64,000 bases of DNA from Rivularia sp. MS3. GTDB taxonomy: Bacteria > Cyanobacteriota > Cyanobacteriia > Cyanobacteriales > Nostocaceae. Location: the NCBI GenBank assembly GCA_019192545.1, contig JAHCMI010000010.1, positions 1-64,000 on the forward strand. Reading direction: 5' to 3'. The translations under genes and the position numbers were made by a program. Shown in pieces: positions 24,750 to 33,236 of the stretch. Within the stretch, counting starts at the first letter, position 1. Each line of letters opens with the position of its first letter. A model generated the notes under the pieces. The model was not told the DNA's origin. It saw only the letters and a program-made list of their open reading frames with translations, and searched no databases.

Positions 24750-24814
24750 GGTGCGTGACGGTAAGTTCAAACTCTTTAGTTACCCTTGATAAATTATCGT
24801 AACCGTCACAGCAA
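24750..24814. repeat. Miniature element, GGTGCGTGACGG family
   Basis: Begins GGTGCGTGACGG and ends CCGTCACAGCA. With 24671-24735 it makes an inverted pair separated by 14 bases. Confidence 0.7.
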
Positions 24815-24892
24815 CGGCAATAAAGCGGGAAGAAAATCTACACCGCTTTTTGCCTCCCCTACAAAGAATAAGCGTATTAATAAACTTTTATT

Positions 24893-24942
24893 TTTCCGGT
24901 GACGACATTATTAATTAAGGTCTTGCTCCCGTTGGCGATCGC
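24893..24942. repeat. About 50-bp direct repeat, copy 2
   Basis: Second copy of the 24579-24630 repeat, differing at a few bases, ending in the HIP1 octamer GCGATCGC. The following 24943-25124 holds only palindromic GC-rich fragments and the toxin-antitoxin promoter region. Confidence 0.75.
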
Positions 24943-25124
24943 ACTTGACATTCAAGACAGTCGCTATATGTTTTATGCCCTCCGGGCACGCAATACCTAC
25001 GGTACGCTTCCGCGCTTACGCTAACAAAAATCTGCGGAGTAATCCTATACTATTAGCATCCTAACTTATGAATGTAGTATGATAAATAAGTAAGGCTAAA
25101 TAGTAAGAGAAAAGAGGCATACCT

Positions 25125-25364
25125 TTGGTTAAGAAAGTAACAATCACACTTGATGAAGATATTTTGGCTTTTATAGATAAGCACGCTGTTAATAATGGAG
25201 AAACTTCTAACCGTAGTGGGTACATCAATGATGTCTTGCGTCAGCATCGTCACGCAGTTATAGAAGCAGAGATGATTGCAGCACTTCGAGAAGACGCTAA
25301 TAACCCAGAGTATCAAGAAGAAATTGCGCTTTGGGATTGTGTCGCTGGAGATGGAATTGAATAA
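25125..25364 (+). CDS. Antitoxin, ribbon-helix-helix (CopG/ParD-like)
   Basis: 79 aa from a TTG start at 25125. The N-terminal strand KVTITLDEDILAFIDKHA and the helices NRSGYINDVLRQH form a ribbon-helix-helix DNA-binding domain. The acidic C-terminus (EDANNPEYQEEIALWDCVAG) is the usual toxin-binding tail. Its stop codon TAA shares its last A with the ATG of the MazF-like toxin, so the two are translationally coupled. The antitoxin is expected to bind and block the toxin and to repress this operon. Confidence 0.88.
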   Translation: MVKKVTITLDEDILAFIDKHAVNNGETSNRSGYINDVLRQHRHAVIEAEMIAALREDANNPEYQEEIALWDCVAGDGIE

Positions 25365-25720
25365 TGCCTAAAGGTGAGTTAACTTATCGACGTGGAGAAA
25401 TACGCTTTTGTAAACTCTCGCCAACAGTTGGTACAGAATTGCGAAAGACACGCTCTTGCCTAATTGTTCAAAACAATATAATGAATCAGCACGGTTCGTT
25501 AACAATCATAATGCCATTCAGACCAGGGAGCAAAAAGGCTCCTTATGTTGTTAATGTCGTAGCATCTGCAATGAATGGTTTAGATCAAGACCGTTTCATT
25601 GATGTTGGACAAATTCGCAGTATAGATAATAGCCGAGTTCTTAACTTAGTAGGAGTGTTAGAAGAAGAATATTGGGAATCGATTCGTGCAGCATTGGATA
25701 TAGTACTTGAATTTTCTTGA
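25364..25720 (+). CDS. mazF: MazF/PemK-family endoribonuclease toxin
   Basis: 118 aa. The family start GELTYRRGEIRFCKLSPTVGTELRKTRSCLIVQNN contains the conserved GxExxKxRP/S-type segment of MazF (here GTELRKTRSCLIVQ). A second conserved block, LDQDRFIDVGQIRSIDNSRV, matches the QIRxxDxxR region. The toxin cleaves mRNA at short sequences. It appears intact and full length, paired with the upstream ribbon-helix-helix antitoxin. The pair sits between IS debris and the glycosyltransferase gene, consistent with stabilising this accessory region. Confidence 0.9.
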   Translation: MPKGELTYRRGEIRFCKLSPTVGTELRKTRSCLIVQNNIMNQHGSLTIIMPFRPGSKKAPYVVNVVASAMNGLDQDRFIDVGQIRSIDNSRVLNLVGVLEEEYWESIRAALDIVLEFS

Positions 25721-25834
25721 TAAATCACCACCAGCAAGCGCTTGTTTCTAGAAGCTGATGAAGTAAATATGGCATAGCGTCTATTAATCAATCCAGTTAT
25801 AAAATATAACAATTGCTGTGCCAACATTTACTAT

Positions 25835-28129
25835 ATGAATGAATTAACTACTGTAAATAACAACTTTGAAGTCAGCTTCAAACCAATAATCAAAGACGAA
25901 TTAAAAAAAACAATCAAAGACAAGTTTCCCCCAACAGTTACAGCAATAGCTTTACTTGTCACAACCGAATACGAAGGTATTTTTAGGAATGGGGGAATTG
26001 GAACTTACTACCGCACTTTGAGTGAGAAATTAGCAAAAAAAGGCTGTCATGTTGTGCTGCTGCTGTGCCAAAGTCAAGAGAATTTTGGTGGAGAATCAAC
26101 TATTCCCGCAGTTAAACATATCTTCTCAACTAGTGAGTGTATGAATGTACTGGAATTACAGCCGACTCACTTGAGTGTTTTGTCACAGTTGCAGGATTGG
26201 CAATGGGTTGACTACGAGAACTATTGTGCGCTGTTTTTTGCGAGTGCGATCGCCAATACTTTTCCCAACACTTATATTTACATTGAATTTCCCGAAATGC
26301 TGGGATTGGGATACCGTACTATTCAAGCCAAGCGTACAGGTATTTTAGCAGAAAATTGTGTGGTGGCTGTGACTTTACATAGCTCCCAGGAGTGGCTAAA
26401 AGAAGCTCACGGAAGATATACGCAGTCCAATCGTGAATGGTTTTGGCAAGTTAGCTATTACGAACAATATTCTTTTGAAAAAGCTGATTTAGCCTTCTTT
26501 TTATCACATTTTCTTAAAGAGAAGGTAGAGAAGTATGGTTGGAAAACATCTCATGCTCTGCATTTACCCTATTGTTTTTCAACGATCGAACAACCTTTGT
26601 CAAAACTTCCCTTGAGAAATGATTTACAAAGGCTGGTTAATGAAGATAAAATTCTCCTGGTGTTTTTTGGACGATTGGAAGAGAGAAAAAGACTTTTTAC
26701 TTTCTTGGAAGCAATTGAATTGTTAGAAAGTAATCTCTCCGAAAAACTTCACATTATTTTTCTCGGTAAAAACGTTGAGTTGCAAGCAGAGGGTTTACAG
26801 GGTTTAGATAGTCGGGAATATATTGAACAAAAATTGGGTTCTAAATATTGCTACACCATTGTTAATGATTTATTCAGTCAAGAAGCCATTCAGTTGGTAA
26901 GAATGTTAGGTTGTCCGATTGTTTGTCTCACCAGCAGCCAAGAGAACTTTCCCAACACAGCATTAGAAATGGGACAGTTACCCGTCAGTTTAATTGTCTC
27001 AGATACGGGTGGTTTTCGAGAAACTCTTAATTTAATTGAACGTAGCTCCTGCTTGCGCTGGTTTACACCGGAAAACCAGTATTCCCTTGCACAAGCTATG
27101 GCTCAAGCTATCTCAGATTATCCAGAGCAAGTCAGCGTACCAACGAAAGAATTTCTCCATTATGTCAATCTACAACTGCTGAATAAAAGACTTGGATACA
27201 TGAAGCAGGCTTTTTATCCAGTAGATGAACCACCTGCAAGTCATCCAAATGAAAAAGAACTCAATAAAAATGAATCCTGGCAATGGATATTGGGGATGAC
27301 TTCAATGGAGGAGCAAATCTTCTTAAAAAACTATGCCCAAAATAATTATACAGGTAGAGGGGAGATTGTAGAACTGGGTTGCTGGTTTGGTTCATCGACT
27401 ATTTCTTTGGCAAGGGGGCTTGAGGCTAACTCCCGTGTCACAAACAAAACCCAGCGGATTTATGCTTACGATATTTTTATCTGGGATGGATATGGAATGC
27501 CGCAAAGTGTCATAGGTACATCTTTAGAAGGAAAGTACAAAGATGGAGATAGTTTTTTAGAAGAATATCTGGAGCGAATTAATCCTTGGAATCATCTTAT
27601 TCGCGTTCATCCTGGGGATCTTACAGAAACTGGCTGTAAACAAGATGAAATCGAGTGTCTTTTTATTGATGCGATGAAATCTTGGGAATTAACAAATAGC
27701 ATTATCAAAAATTTCTTTCCCTATCTTATTCCCGAAGTATCTATGGTAATCCATCAAGACTTTGCCCATTATTATACTTCTTGGATTCATTTAATCATGT
27801 ATCGCTTGCGAGATTATCTAGTGCCGATTGAGCATCCCTTCATTTGTTCTTCCAGAGCTTTTCGCTATGTCAAACCGATTCCCAAGGAAGTTTTACAAAA
27901 TTCATATTCCGAAGCTAGCTTTTCGGAAGCAGAAGTTGAAGCAGCTTTTGATTATTCATTAGAGATTACACCCAAGAAAATGCAACCGAATATTTTGGCA
28001 GCTAAAGTTATGTACTTTGTTCATGTTAGGAATTTTGACAGAGCCAAGTTAGAGTTTTACAAATCAACTGCACAACTTGGTGATGGTGAGTGGTTAGAGT
28101 TGGTTGAGGTTCAGCAGAAAATTGTTTAG
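25835..28129 (+). CDS. Glycosyltransferase (GT4-like) fused to a TylF-type methyltransferase
   Basis: 764 aa. Residues about 35-450 are a GT-B glycosyltransferase: a glycogen-synthase-like N-terminus (LLVTTEYEGIFRNGGIGTYY), LVFFGRLEERKRL at about 283, and a nucleotide-sugar site SSQENFPNTALEMGQLPVSL with DTGGFRETL. Residues about 500-720 are a Rossmann-fold methyltransferase-like domain (GEIVELGCWFGSSTISLARG, LFIDAMKSWELTNSIIKNFF, MVIHQDFAHYY), like macrocin O-methyltransferases. The fusion would glycosylate and methylate one product or handle a sugar chain. It starts 114 bp after the toxin gene. The next gene is convergent, so a link to the YcaO enzyme is only by position. Confidence 0.8.
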   Translation: MNELTTVNNNFEVSFKPIIKDELKKTIKDKFPPTVTAIALLVTTEYEGIFRNGGIGTYYRTLSEKLAKKGCHVVLLLCQSQENFGGESTIPAVKHIFSTSECMNVLELQPTHLSVLSQLQDWQWVDYENYCALFFASAIANTFPNTYIYIEFPEMLGLGYRTIQAKRTGILAENCVVAVTLHSSQEWLKEAHGRYTQSNREWFWQVSYYEQYSFEKADLAFFLSHFLKEKVEKYGWKTSHALHLPYCFSTIEQPLSKLPLRNDLQRLVNEDKILLVFFGRLEERKRLFTFLEAIELLESNLSEKLHIIFLGKNVELQAEGLQGLDSREYIEQKLGSKYCYTIVNDLFSQEAIQLVRMLGCPIVCLTSSQENFPNTALEMGQLPVSLIVSDTGGFRETLNLIERSSCLRWFTPENQYSLAQAMAQAISDYPEQVSVPTKEFLHYVNLQLLNKRLGYMKQAFYPVDEPPASHPNEKELNKNESWQWILGMTSMEEQIFLKNYAQNNYTGRGEIVELGCWFGSSTISLARGLEANSRVTNKTQRIYAYDIFIWDGYGMPQSVIGTSLEGKYKDGDSFLEEYLERINPWNHLIRVHPGDLTETGCKQDEIECLFIDAMKSWELTNSIIKNFFPYLIPEVSMVIHQDFAHYYTSWIHLIMYRLRDYLVPIEHPFICSSRAFRYVKPIPKEVLQNSYSEASFSEAEVEAAFDYSLEITPKKMQPNILAAKVMYFVHVRNFDRAKLEFYKSTAQLGDGEWLELVEVQQKIV

Positions 28130-28324
28130 ATTTATCATTGAAAGGAAGAACGAATAAAAACTCATACCACTTCTTTCTAAAGATGCGCCTGCCATTGAGC
28201 CTGCGTAGGTAGGCTTTGTTTCGGTAGCCCCACTCTGAAAGAGTGAGGGCGAGAAGGGTGCAACCTCATACAGAATTACCACCTTCTTCCTCCTAAATCC
28301 TTCTTTGTAATTCCGATATAGCGC
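28130..28324. other. Spacer between convergent genes
   Basis: Contains the paired CACTCT-GAAAGAGTG hairpin and a lone AATTCCGATATA end of the miniature family seen at 21892. No RiPP precursor-like ORF is visible here. Confidence 0.5.
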
Positions 28325-30634
28325 TCACATCCACATGGGAAAGGGATTAAGTCCATCTTCAGTCAGTGGCTCTGGCAACCATCCCATTTTCACCGGGACA
28401 TCATAAAGTCGTCCAGGTGCTAATCTTTTCCACATATGACGCATTCCGGGAACAATTACCTTGGCAACTCTCAGCCCAATATCGGGGCGAGTTTGGTCTA
28501 AAACTAACATTTCCATGCCGTTTTTCTCAACGATTTGTTGACAGAGCTTGACATCTTCAAGTAAATCGTAAGTAGCCATTTGCGTATAATCACTACTAAC
28601 TTTAGCCGCAACCTGGCGATTGGGAACTAAGTAATGTTTCTCTGCTAAAGTTGCAGTTTTCCACCAATCTATAGCTAAGTTATCGGCAGATGGGGGATAG
28701 TTCGTACTTCCATCAGAAGAAGCAAACAAAACGTTGGGTAAAATTTGGTTAACTTCAGTCAAGGCTCTACTAATCGCAATCCTGGCATCGAAATGAGCGC
28801 CATAACCTAAAACAATATCTTCTACTTTGCGTCCATCGCTTCTGCGACTAATGGCAGCAAAAACCGGAATTTTCAAATCGCTGGTAATATCTAACACCCA
28901 AGTTTCCCGATTCAAAGCTTGATAATATTGCTTGAGGCTGTAAAAATAAGAGTCGCGGAAACTATCTAAATCAACTTGGGGTTTTTCCAGGCGATTATAC
29001 CACCATAAAGCAACAGCATCCCGCTCTACTAATTCCATAAACCCTTGCAGAATAGCTTCTTCAAGATTATTACCTGTGGCACAGCCATTGGAGTCAGCCC
29101 AACAGTCGGGTTTATAGGACGGACGATAGCCATAATAACAGTAAGAGGAAGGCAGATATTTGAATTCTTGGTGAGTTAAACTCCAAATCGGAGTCCAGTC
29201 AATAACTCTATCTTCATCAAAGGGTTCGGGTATTTTTTGAAACCAGCCGGGAGAATCTGCATTCCATTGCTTGCGATCGCGATATTGCTGCTGACTAAAA
29301 TTCATACAAGCATTTGGGTGGATTGCTTTATCTCCCATTTGTTGGTAACTACTTTTTTCAGTAACTTCATCTCCTTGAAACACCCCAGAATATCGCTCGA
29401 TGGCTTCGCAAAAACCGCTAGCCATTGCTTGAGCGTCAGTTCTACCTTTACCTGCACTCCTGCCTCCCAGATTTTGCTTTAAGCTAGCTAAATCATCGAA
29501 AACACTGAGAAAATGATGTTTGGCTATATAGTTATGAGTTAATTGATTCCCAGGAATTTTAGTCAGTTCTCGCACAACACCAGTAATGGGACTAATATGA
29601 TGTTGATATTTCCTGAGAGTTTCTTGGGGTGAACAACTGCGGTGTCCTGCATCTGCGGTAAAGGTTTTTTTGCGGTGTTCTAAAACAATGGGTATAGGGT
29701 TGTTAGTTAACCCCCGAGTGGTTTCTCCACAGCTTGAACATTGAGGACGTTTCACCAAGGGATGATTTTCGGTTTTTAGCGCAATAGTATCGTAAGTGAG
29801 CAAATTATTTTCTAATCGTTTATTTTCCCCATTGACAATCCACTTAAACACCTCCGTAGCAAACATTCCTAATGCTGTTTGTACTGTAGATGCCAAAAAT
29901 CCCAAAGGAGGAGCTAATAGGGAAGAAATTTGTTTCTGTCTCTGAATAAAGGTTTCAATTGGTCTGTTATCTCGCAAACGTTTTGCTAAACATTCCCAAC
30001 AACCAGTTGCATGAGGATAAAATAAAGGACCAATCCAAATTATTGTTCCCAATGGTTTAACCAGCATCCAGGGGGATTGGGATTTAAGAGCTTGTTTATT
30101 AAATTCCAATAGTTCCGGATTAAGGTAATCATCGGTTAAAACTACTGTCAAATCCCCAACCTCTGCCACTTGAATTTCTAGCGGTTCAAGTATCGCAATC
30201 AAATCGGAAGCAGCAACCGAACCGAAGCTTTTCACTGCTACTTTCGTCGATTTTAATCGTTGGTGGGCTAAGTCAGGATTTATGTTGAGATGATGGCAGA
30301 AAATTTTTACTTGTGATGAAAGAGAGTTACCTTGTTCTACAAGATAGCCCTTTTGTTGCATTTGTAATAAAGCATATTGAACTTGAATACTGACATTGAG
30401 AACTTCTTGGAAGAAGCTATTAGCTTCCGGAGCAGATTTTCGGTATTGTAATAGCGACTGTTGAATTGTATCAATAATTTTGTCAATATTGCGTTTGCCA
30501 TCAACTAAAGCAGCTATCTTACAAGAAAGGCGGTTGGTTAAGGTGGCTGCTTCTCTCTCAGATAATAAAAATAGCTTGTCTGCTTCTATAGTTTCAACGG
30601 AGTAAGAGGGATTGAACTGCGGTTTGTCGAGCAT
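28325..30634 (-). CDS. Fused RiPP azoline cyclodehydratase (RRE + E1-like + YcaO)
   Basis: 769 aa. Residues about 15-100 look like a PqqD-type recognition element for a leader peptide. Residues about 110-310 are the E1/ThiF-like partner domain with a tetra-Cys zinc site (CWEC 212-215, CSSC 299-302). Residues about 340-769 are a YcaO domain: ATP-binding SAGKGR (393-398), the Mg-ligating FCEAIER (E410, E413), then FMELVERDAVALWW. The C-terminus is NPFPMWM, the Pro-rich tail needed for azoline formation. Such enzymes turn Cys, Ser and Thr of a precursor into thiazolines and oxazolines. No dehydrogenase or obvious short precursor is adjacent. Two ATGAACTTT repeats (30810-30830) precede it. Confidence 0.92.
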   Translation of the reverse strand: MLDKPQFNPSYSVETIEADKLFLLSEREAATLTNRLSCKIAALVDGKRNIDKIIDTIQQSLLQYRKSAPEANSFFQEVLNVSIQVQYALLQMQQKGYLVEQGNSLSSQVKIFCHHLNINPDLAHQRLKSTKVAVKSFGSVAASDLIAILEPLEIQVAEVGDLTVVLTDDYLNPELLEFNKQALKSQSPWMLVKPLGTIIWIGPLFYPHATGCWECLAKRLRDNRPIETFIQRQKQISSLLAPPLGFLASTVQTALGMFATEVFKWIVNGENKRLENNLLTYDTIALKTENHPLVKRPQCSSCGETTRGLTNNPIPIVLEHRKKTFTADAGHRSCSPQETLRKYQHHISPITGVVRELTKIPGNQLTHNYIAKHHFLSVFDDLASLKQNLGGRSAGKGRTDAQAMASGFCEAIERYSGVFQGDEVTEKSSYQQMGDKAIHPNACMNFSQQQYRDRKQWNADSPGWFQKIPEPFDEDRVIDWTPIWSLTHQEFKYLPSSYCYYGYRPSYKPDCWADSNGCATGNNLEEAILQGFMELVERDAVALWWYNRLEKPQVDLDSFRDSYFYSLKQYYQALNRETWVLDITSDLKIPVFAAISRRSDGRKVEDIVLGYGAHFDARIAISRALTEVNQILPNVLFASSDGSTNYPPSADNLAIDWWKTATLAEKHYLVPNRQVAAKVSSDYTQMATYDLLEDVKLCQQIVEKNGMEMLVLDQTRPDIGLRVAKVIVPGMRHMWKRLAPGRLYDVPVKMGWLPEPLTEDGLNPFPMWM

Positions 30635-31271
30635 TATTTTAGTTTTTAGCTGATCATTAAATATAAATTTACGATTACTTGGGCGTTTAAGTCCCCGTTA
30701 TCAAACTTAATTACGAATTACGAATTATTTAAAAATGCTGGGATTAACTCCAACTCTTGTTAACAACATTATTTAATAATAGTTTTAATTTTTACTTTCT
30801 TAATCTCATAAAGTTCATGAAAAAGTTCATATGATATCTTGTACCATTATCTTTAAATCCAAATTTCCGCCTCGTAAGCTGGAGGCTTTCTCGCAGAGAA
30901 ATTAATTTCAAGGCTGATATACAAAGTACGTTAAAACGCACTAAAACAAAGTCATTTGCATAGGGATTTATTTAGTGCGTCGGCAGGCTAGATGCGTTTA
31001 TAGCAACAAGTTGTCACTTTGGGATGCGATGGCGGTGAGTATCTAGGGACGGAGCCGTTCTTATTAGACGGGTGGCAACAGTATCAATCTGCAAATCAAG
31101 TAGTCGAGCGTGTTCGCGTTCGCGTAGCGTGCGCTCTGCGCTCAGCGTGCCCGAAGGGAATAAGTAGGAATAGTTATAGTTCCGTACTAGCAGATGTCTA
31201 ATAAAGGTACAGCCCCGTGAGCCAGATAAGTCAAAAGGACTACAGGTTAAGGTAGCTAGCCTGAATTGCCG
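30635..31271. other. Intergenic region, mostly without features
   Basis: It contains the ATGAACTTT repeat pair at 30810-30830. From about 30975 to 31262 lies a more GC-rich stretch starting GTGCGTCGGCAGGCTAGATG, with several short inverted repeats (for example CGTTCGCGTTCGCGTAGCG and CAGCCCCGTGAGCC). It could be a degenerate structured RNA such as a group II intron end, but no domain V could be identified. No small precursor ORF rich in Cys/Ser/Thr was found on either strand. Confidence 0.4.
30810..30830 (-). promoter_or_regulatory. ATGAACTTT direct repeat upstream of the YcaO gene
   Basis: Two copies of AAAGTTCAT (rc ATGAACTTT) at 30810 and 30822, exactly 12 bp apart, about 180 bp before the YcaO start. 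The same 9-mer with the same 12-bp period occurs four times before the amidohydrolase gene (33030-33074). It is probably an operator for a shared regulator. Confidence 0.6.
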
Positions 31272-32714
31272 TCACTTTAGTGCGGCGAGTGGCTCAAAGA
31301 TGCTATATAAATGTTGCTCTCCCTTTTTCATAAAATACGAACGATACAATTCACAACTTGGGATGGCTTTAAATCCTGAGAGTTTAATCAGCCCCATACT
31401 GCTTAATTTGTGAGCTACTATAGGATCTAACCCAAGAGGTTCAGTGGCATTGAGAACCCTCCGGAAAGCTTGTGCTAATTCAGATTGTGTTTCCAATGCT
31501 GCCCAATGACGCTGTAAGTGATGTGAATAAATTCCCGTAGCAGTGGGAGCAGTTTCTATGAGTTGCTTCATAGTTATCTCGTCACCACTAAGATGATAGA
31601 TTGCTAAATGTACCAGTGCTGGATGTCCGCCAACCATTGCCATTAATTGTTTGGTTTCTTTCCCATCTTCCCAATCGAGTCCGTAGCGTTGGGCTAACTT
31701 CTGCACTTCAACAGGACTGAAGCTACCTAAATGAATCGGTAAACCCACATTGAAAGGAGATTGATTAAGCTCAAGAGGAACGTAAATTTCCGTTGAGTGA
31801 ATCACGAGCCAGCGAAGATTTTGCCATCGCGGCTCTCTTTTGGCTTCTTCGTACCAAGAACGCAACAAACTTAAAAAATCCTTTGCTACTTGGGGATGCT
31901 CAAAAATCTGGTTTACCTCATCGAGCGCTAGTACTAGAGGATTATTAATTGACTTTAATATATACTTTTGCAAGTACAGAGTACAGCTAATTTTACTTCC
32001 TAAATCTTCGTCCCAATACTCTTCTAGCATCGGTTTAAGCTGAAGCTGGTAAGCTATGTTGGCGCAGAACCAGCGCAAAAATTGATTGAAATCGCTCAAA
32101 GTAGTCTGCTCGACCTGTTCTAGGTTCAAGCTGACGGTGTTGTAGCCCAGGCGATTTCCATAGTCAATAATCCTCAGCAGCATTGAGGTTTTGCCCATTT
32201 CTCTGGGAGCCTTAATCCTTATTAATGCCCCTGGTTTCTCGATTTCTTGATAAACTCGATCTTCAATGGGAGAGCGCTTGATGTAAAAAGGTGAGTCCAG
32301 GGGAACTGAACCACTGGGGTAGCAGGGAGATTTATGCTGGCGATACTCCGGAAGAGTCGCTACGCGATCGCAATTGACGAGATTTTCTGCCAAATATTGT
32401 AAATTTCTTATCTCTAATGTTGCTTGGCTGGTACCATAAGACTCCAGTATCATCCGACAGTTTTTCTTCGTTACCCGCTCACCAATTACTTGGGAGAGTC
32501 GCTGATACAACTCTGGAGCAACGACATTGCTAAAGTATCCAGGACTATAACCAGCCTTGATGGCTATTTCATTGTAAGTTTTATACTCCCAAATTCCGTG
32601 TAGTATGAGAATTTCTGTAGCACTAAGGAACCGTTTTTGGTTCTCAATTAGCTGCCGGTTAACAATCTCAAGGAGACAATCAAGGTGCATAGAGATTATA
32701 AGCTTGCCGTGCAA
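31272..32714 (-). CDS. vMAP-type HTH protein with AAA_35-like P-loop ATPase domain
   Basis: 480 aa. Residues about 9-100 match the N-terminal helix-turn-helix of cyanobacterial vWA-MoxR-associated proteins (EILILHGIWEYKTYNEIAIK, GYSPGYFSNVV). Residues about 135-460 are an AAA-like domain: DSPFYIKRSPIEDRVYQEI, Walker A IKAPREMGKTSML, Walker B LVLALDEVNQIF, then VGGHPALVHLAIYHLSG. These proteins are thought to be signalling or conflict-system NTPases, and their effectors are usually separate or C-terminal. No effector domain is attached here. A start eight codons later (MHLDCLL) is possible. The C-terminal domain resembles the end of the kinase at 36071. Confidence 0.85.
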   Translation of the reverse strand: MHGKLIISMHLDCLLEIVNRQLIENQKRFLSATEILILHGIWEYKTYNEIAIKAGYSPGYFSNVVAPELYQRLSQVIGERVTKKNCRMILESYGTSQATLEIRNLQYLAENLVNCDRVATLPEYRQHKSPCYPSGSVPLDSPFYIKRSPIEDRVYQEIEKPGALIRIKAPREMGKTSMLLRIIDYGNRLGYNTVSLNLEQVEQTTLSDFNQFLRWFCANIAYQLQLKPMLEEYWDEDLGSKISCTLYLQKYILKSINNPLVLALDEVNQIFEHPQVAKDFLSLLRSWYEEAKREPRWQNLRWLVIHSTEIYVPLELNQSPFNVGLPIHLGSFSPVEVQKLAQRYGLDWEDGKETKQLMAMVGGHPALVHLAIYHLSGDEITMKQLIETAPTATGIYSHHLQRHWAALETQSELAQAFRRVLNATEPLGLDPIVAHKLSSMGLIKLSGFKAIPSCELYRSYFMKKGEQHLYSIFEPLAALK

Positions 32715-32899
32715 TTGTTATTTATATTACATAATAACGACCCTGTTCGCAATTTACTTACTTACTTAGTCACAATTATTAATAACTTTGAATAAAGAAT
32801 GCAGATATACTTAGACGATCGTCAAGTTAAAGTGCCGAAGCTAGCTTGGCATACTTAGCTTTAAAACGGATGTTGAAGGAAGAGGGAAGAAAGAAGAAG

Positions 32900-32941
32900 G
32901 CTGGAATTAAGTTGGGGTCAAATCCCCATCTTAATTCTTGC
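32900..32941. repeat. Inverted repeat
   Basis: GAATTAAG-TTGGGG ... CCCCA-TCTTAATTC pairs across a short loop, downstream of a purine-rich tract. It may act as a terminator or be part of a miniature element. The rest of 32715-33029 has no supported gene. Confidence 0.5.
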
Positions 32942-33029
32942 ACCTTTGAGCGGTGGGGAATTTAATCCACATTTAGGAGTTAAAAATCCTAAGCTTAAGG
33001 TTCCCGGTTGAGTGTAGCAAAGTTTTCAT

Positions 33030-33074
33030 ATGAACTTTTATATGAACTTTTATATGAACTTTTATATGAACTTT
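33030..33074 (+). promoter_or_regulatory. Four ATGAACTTT repeats upstream of the amidohydrolase gene
   Basis: ATGAACTTT at 33030, 33042, 33054 and 33066, a perfect 12-bp period. TAAAAT and TATAAA -10-like sequences follow about 25-45 bases later and the gene starts at about 33237. The same repeat precedes the YcaO gene, which suggests that one regulator controls both units. Confidence 0.65.
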
Positions 33075-33236
33075 ATCAAATGAAGACACCTGAATTAAAC
33101 TAAAATCGACACGGGTATAAAAAATATGAGAGCAACTAAGCCGTCTCAAAGATTTCATATCCACCTATAATGACTAATTTTTGTTGATTTGATTAAGAAT
33201 TTATTCAAATGATTAACATCCAAAATTAGATTCGAC

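Noticed and set aside
25053-25316. 87-codon minus-strand ORF
   Set aside because: Antisense to the antitoxin gene, whose fold and coupling to mazF are clear.
31019-31201. 60-codon ORF, considered as a possible RiPP precursor near the YcaO gene
   Set aside because: Its Arg/Val/Ala-rich part comes from a palindromic repeat (GTTCGCGTTCGCGTAGCG); no leader-core layout and no Shine-Dalgarno sequence.
33030-33074. Tandem repeats considered as a CRISPR array
   Set aside because: Units are 12 bp with 3-bp gaps; no spacers of 30-40 bp and no cas genes.
32973-33164. 63-codon minus-strand ORF with KVHIKVHIKVHI repeats
   Set aside because: It is the translation of the four 12-bp repeats, which are better explained as an operator.
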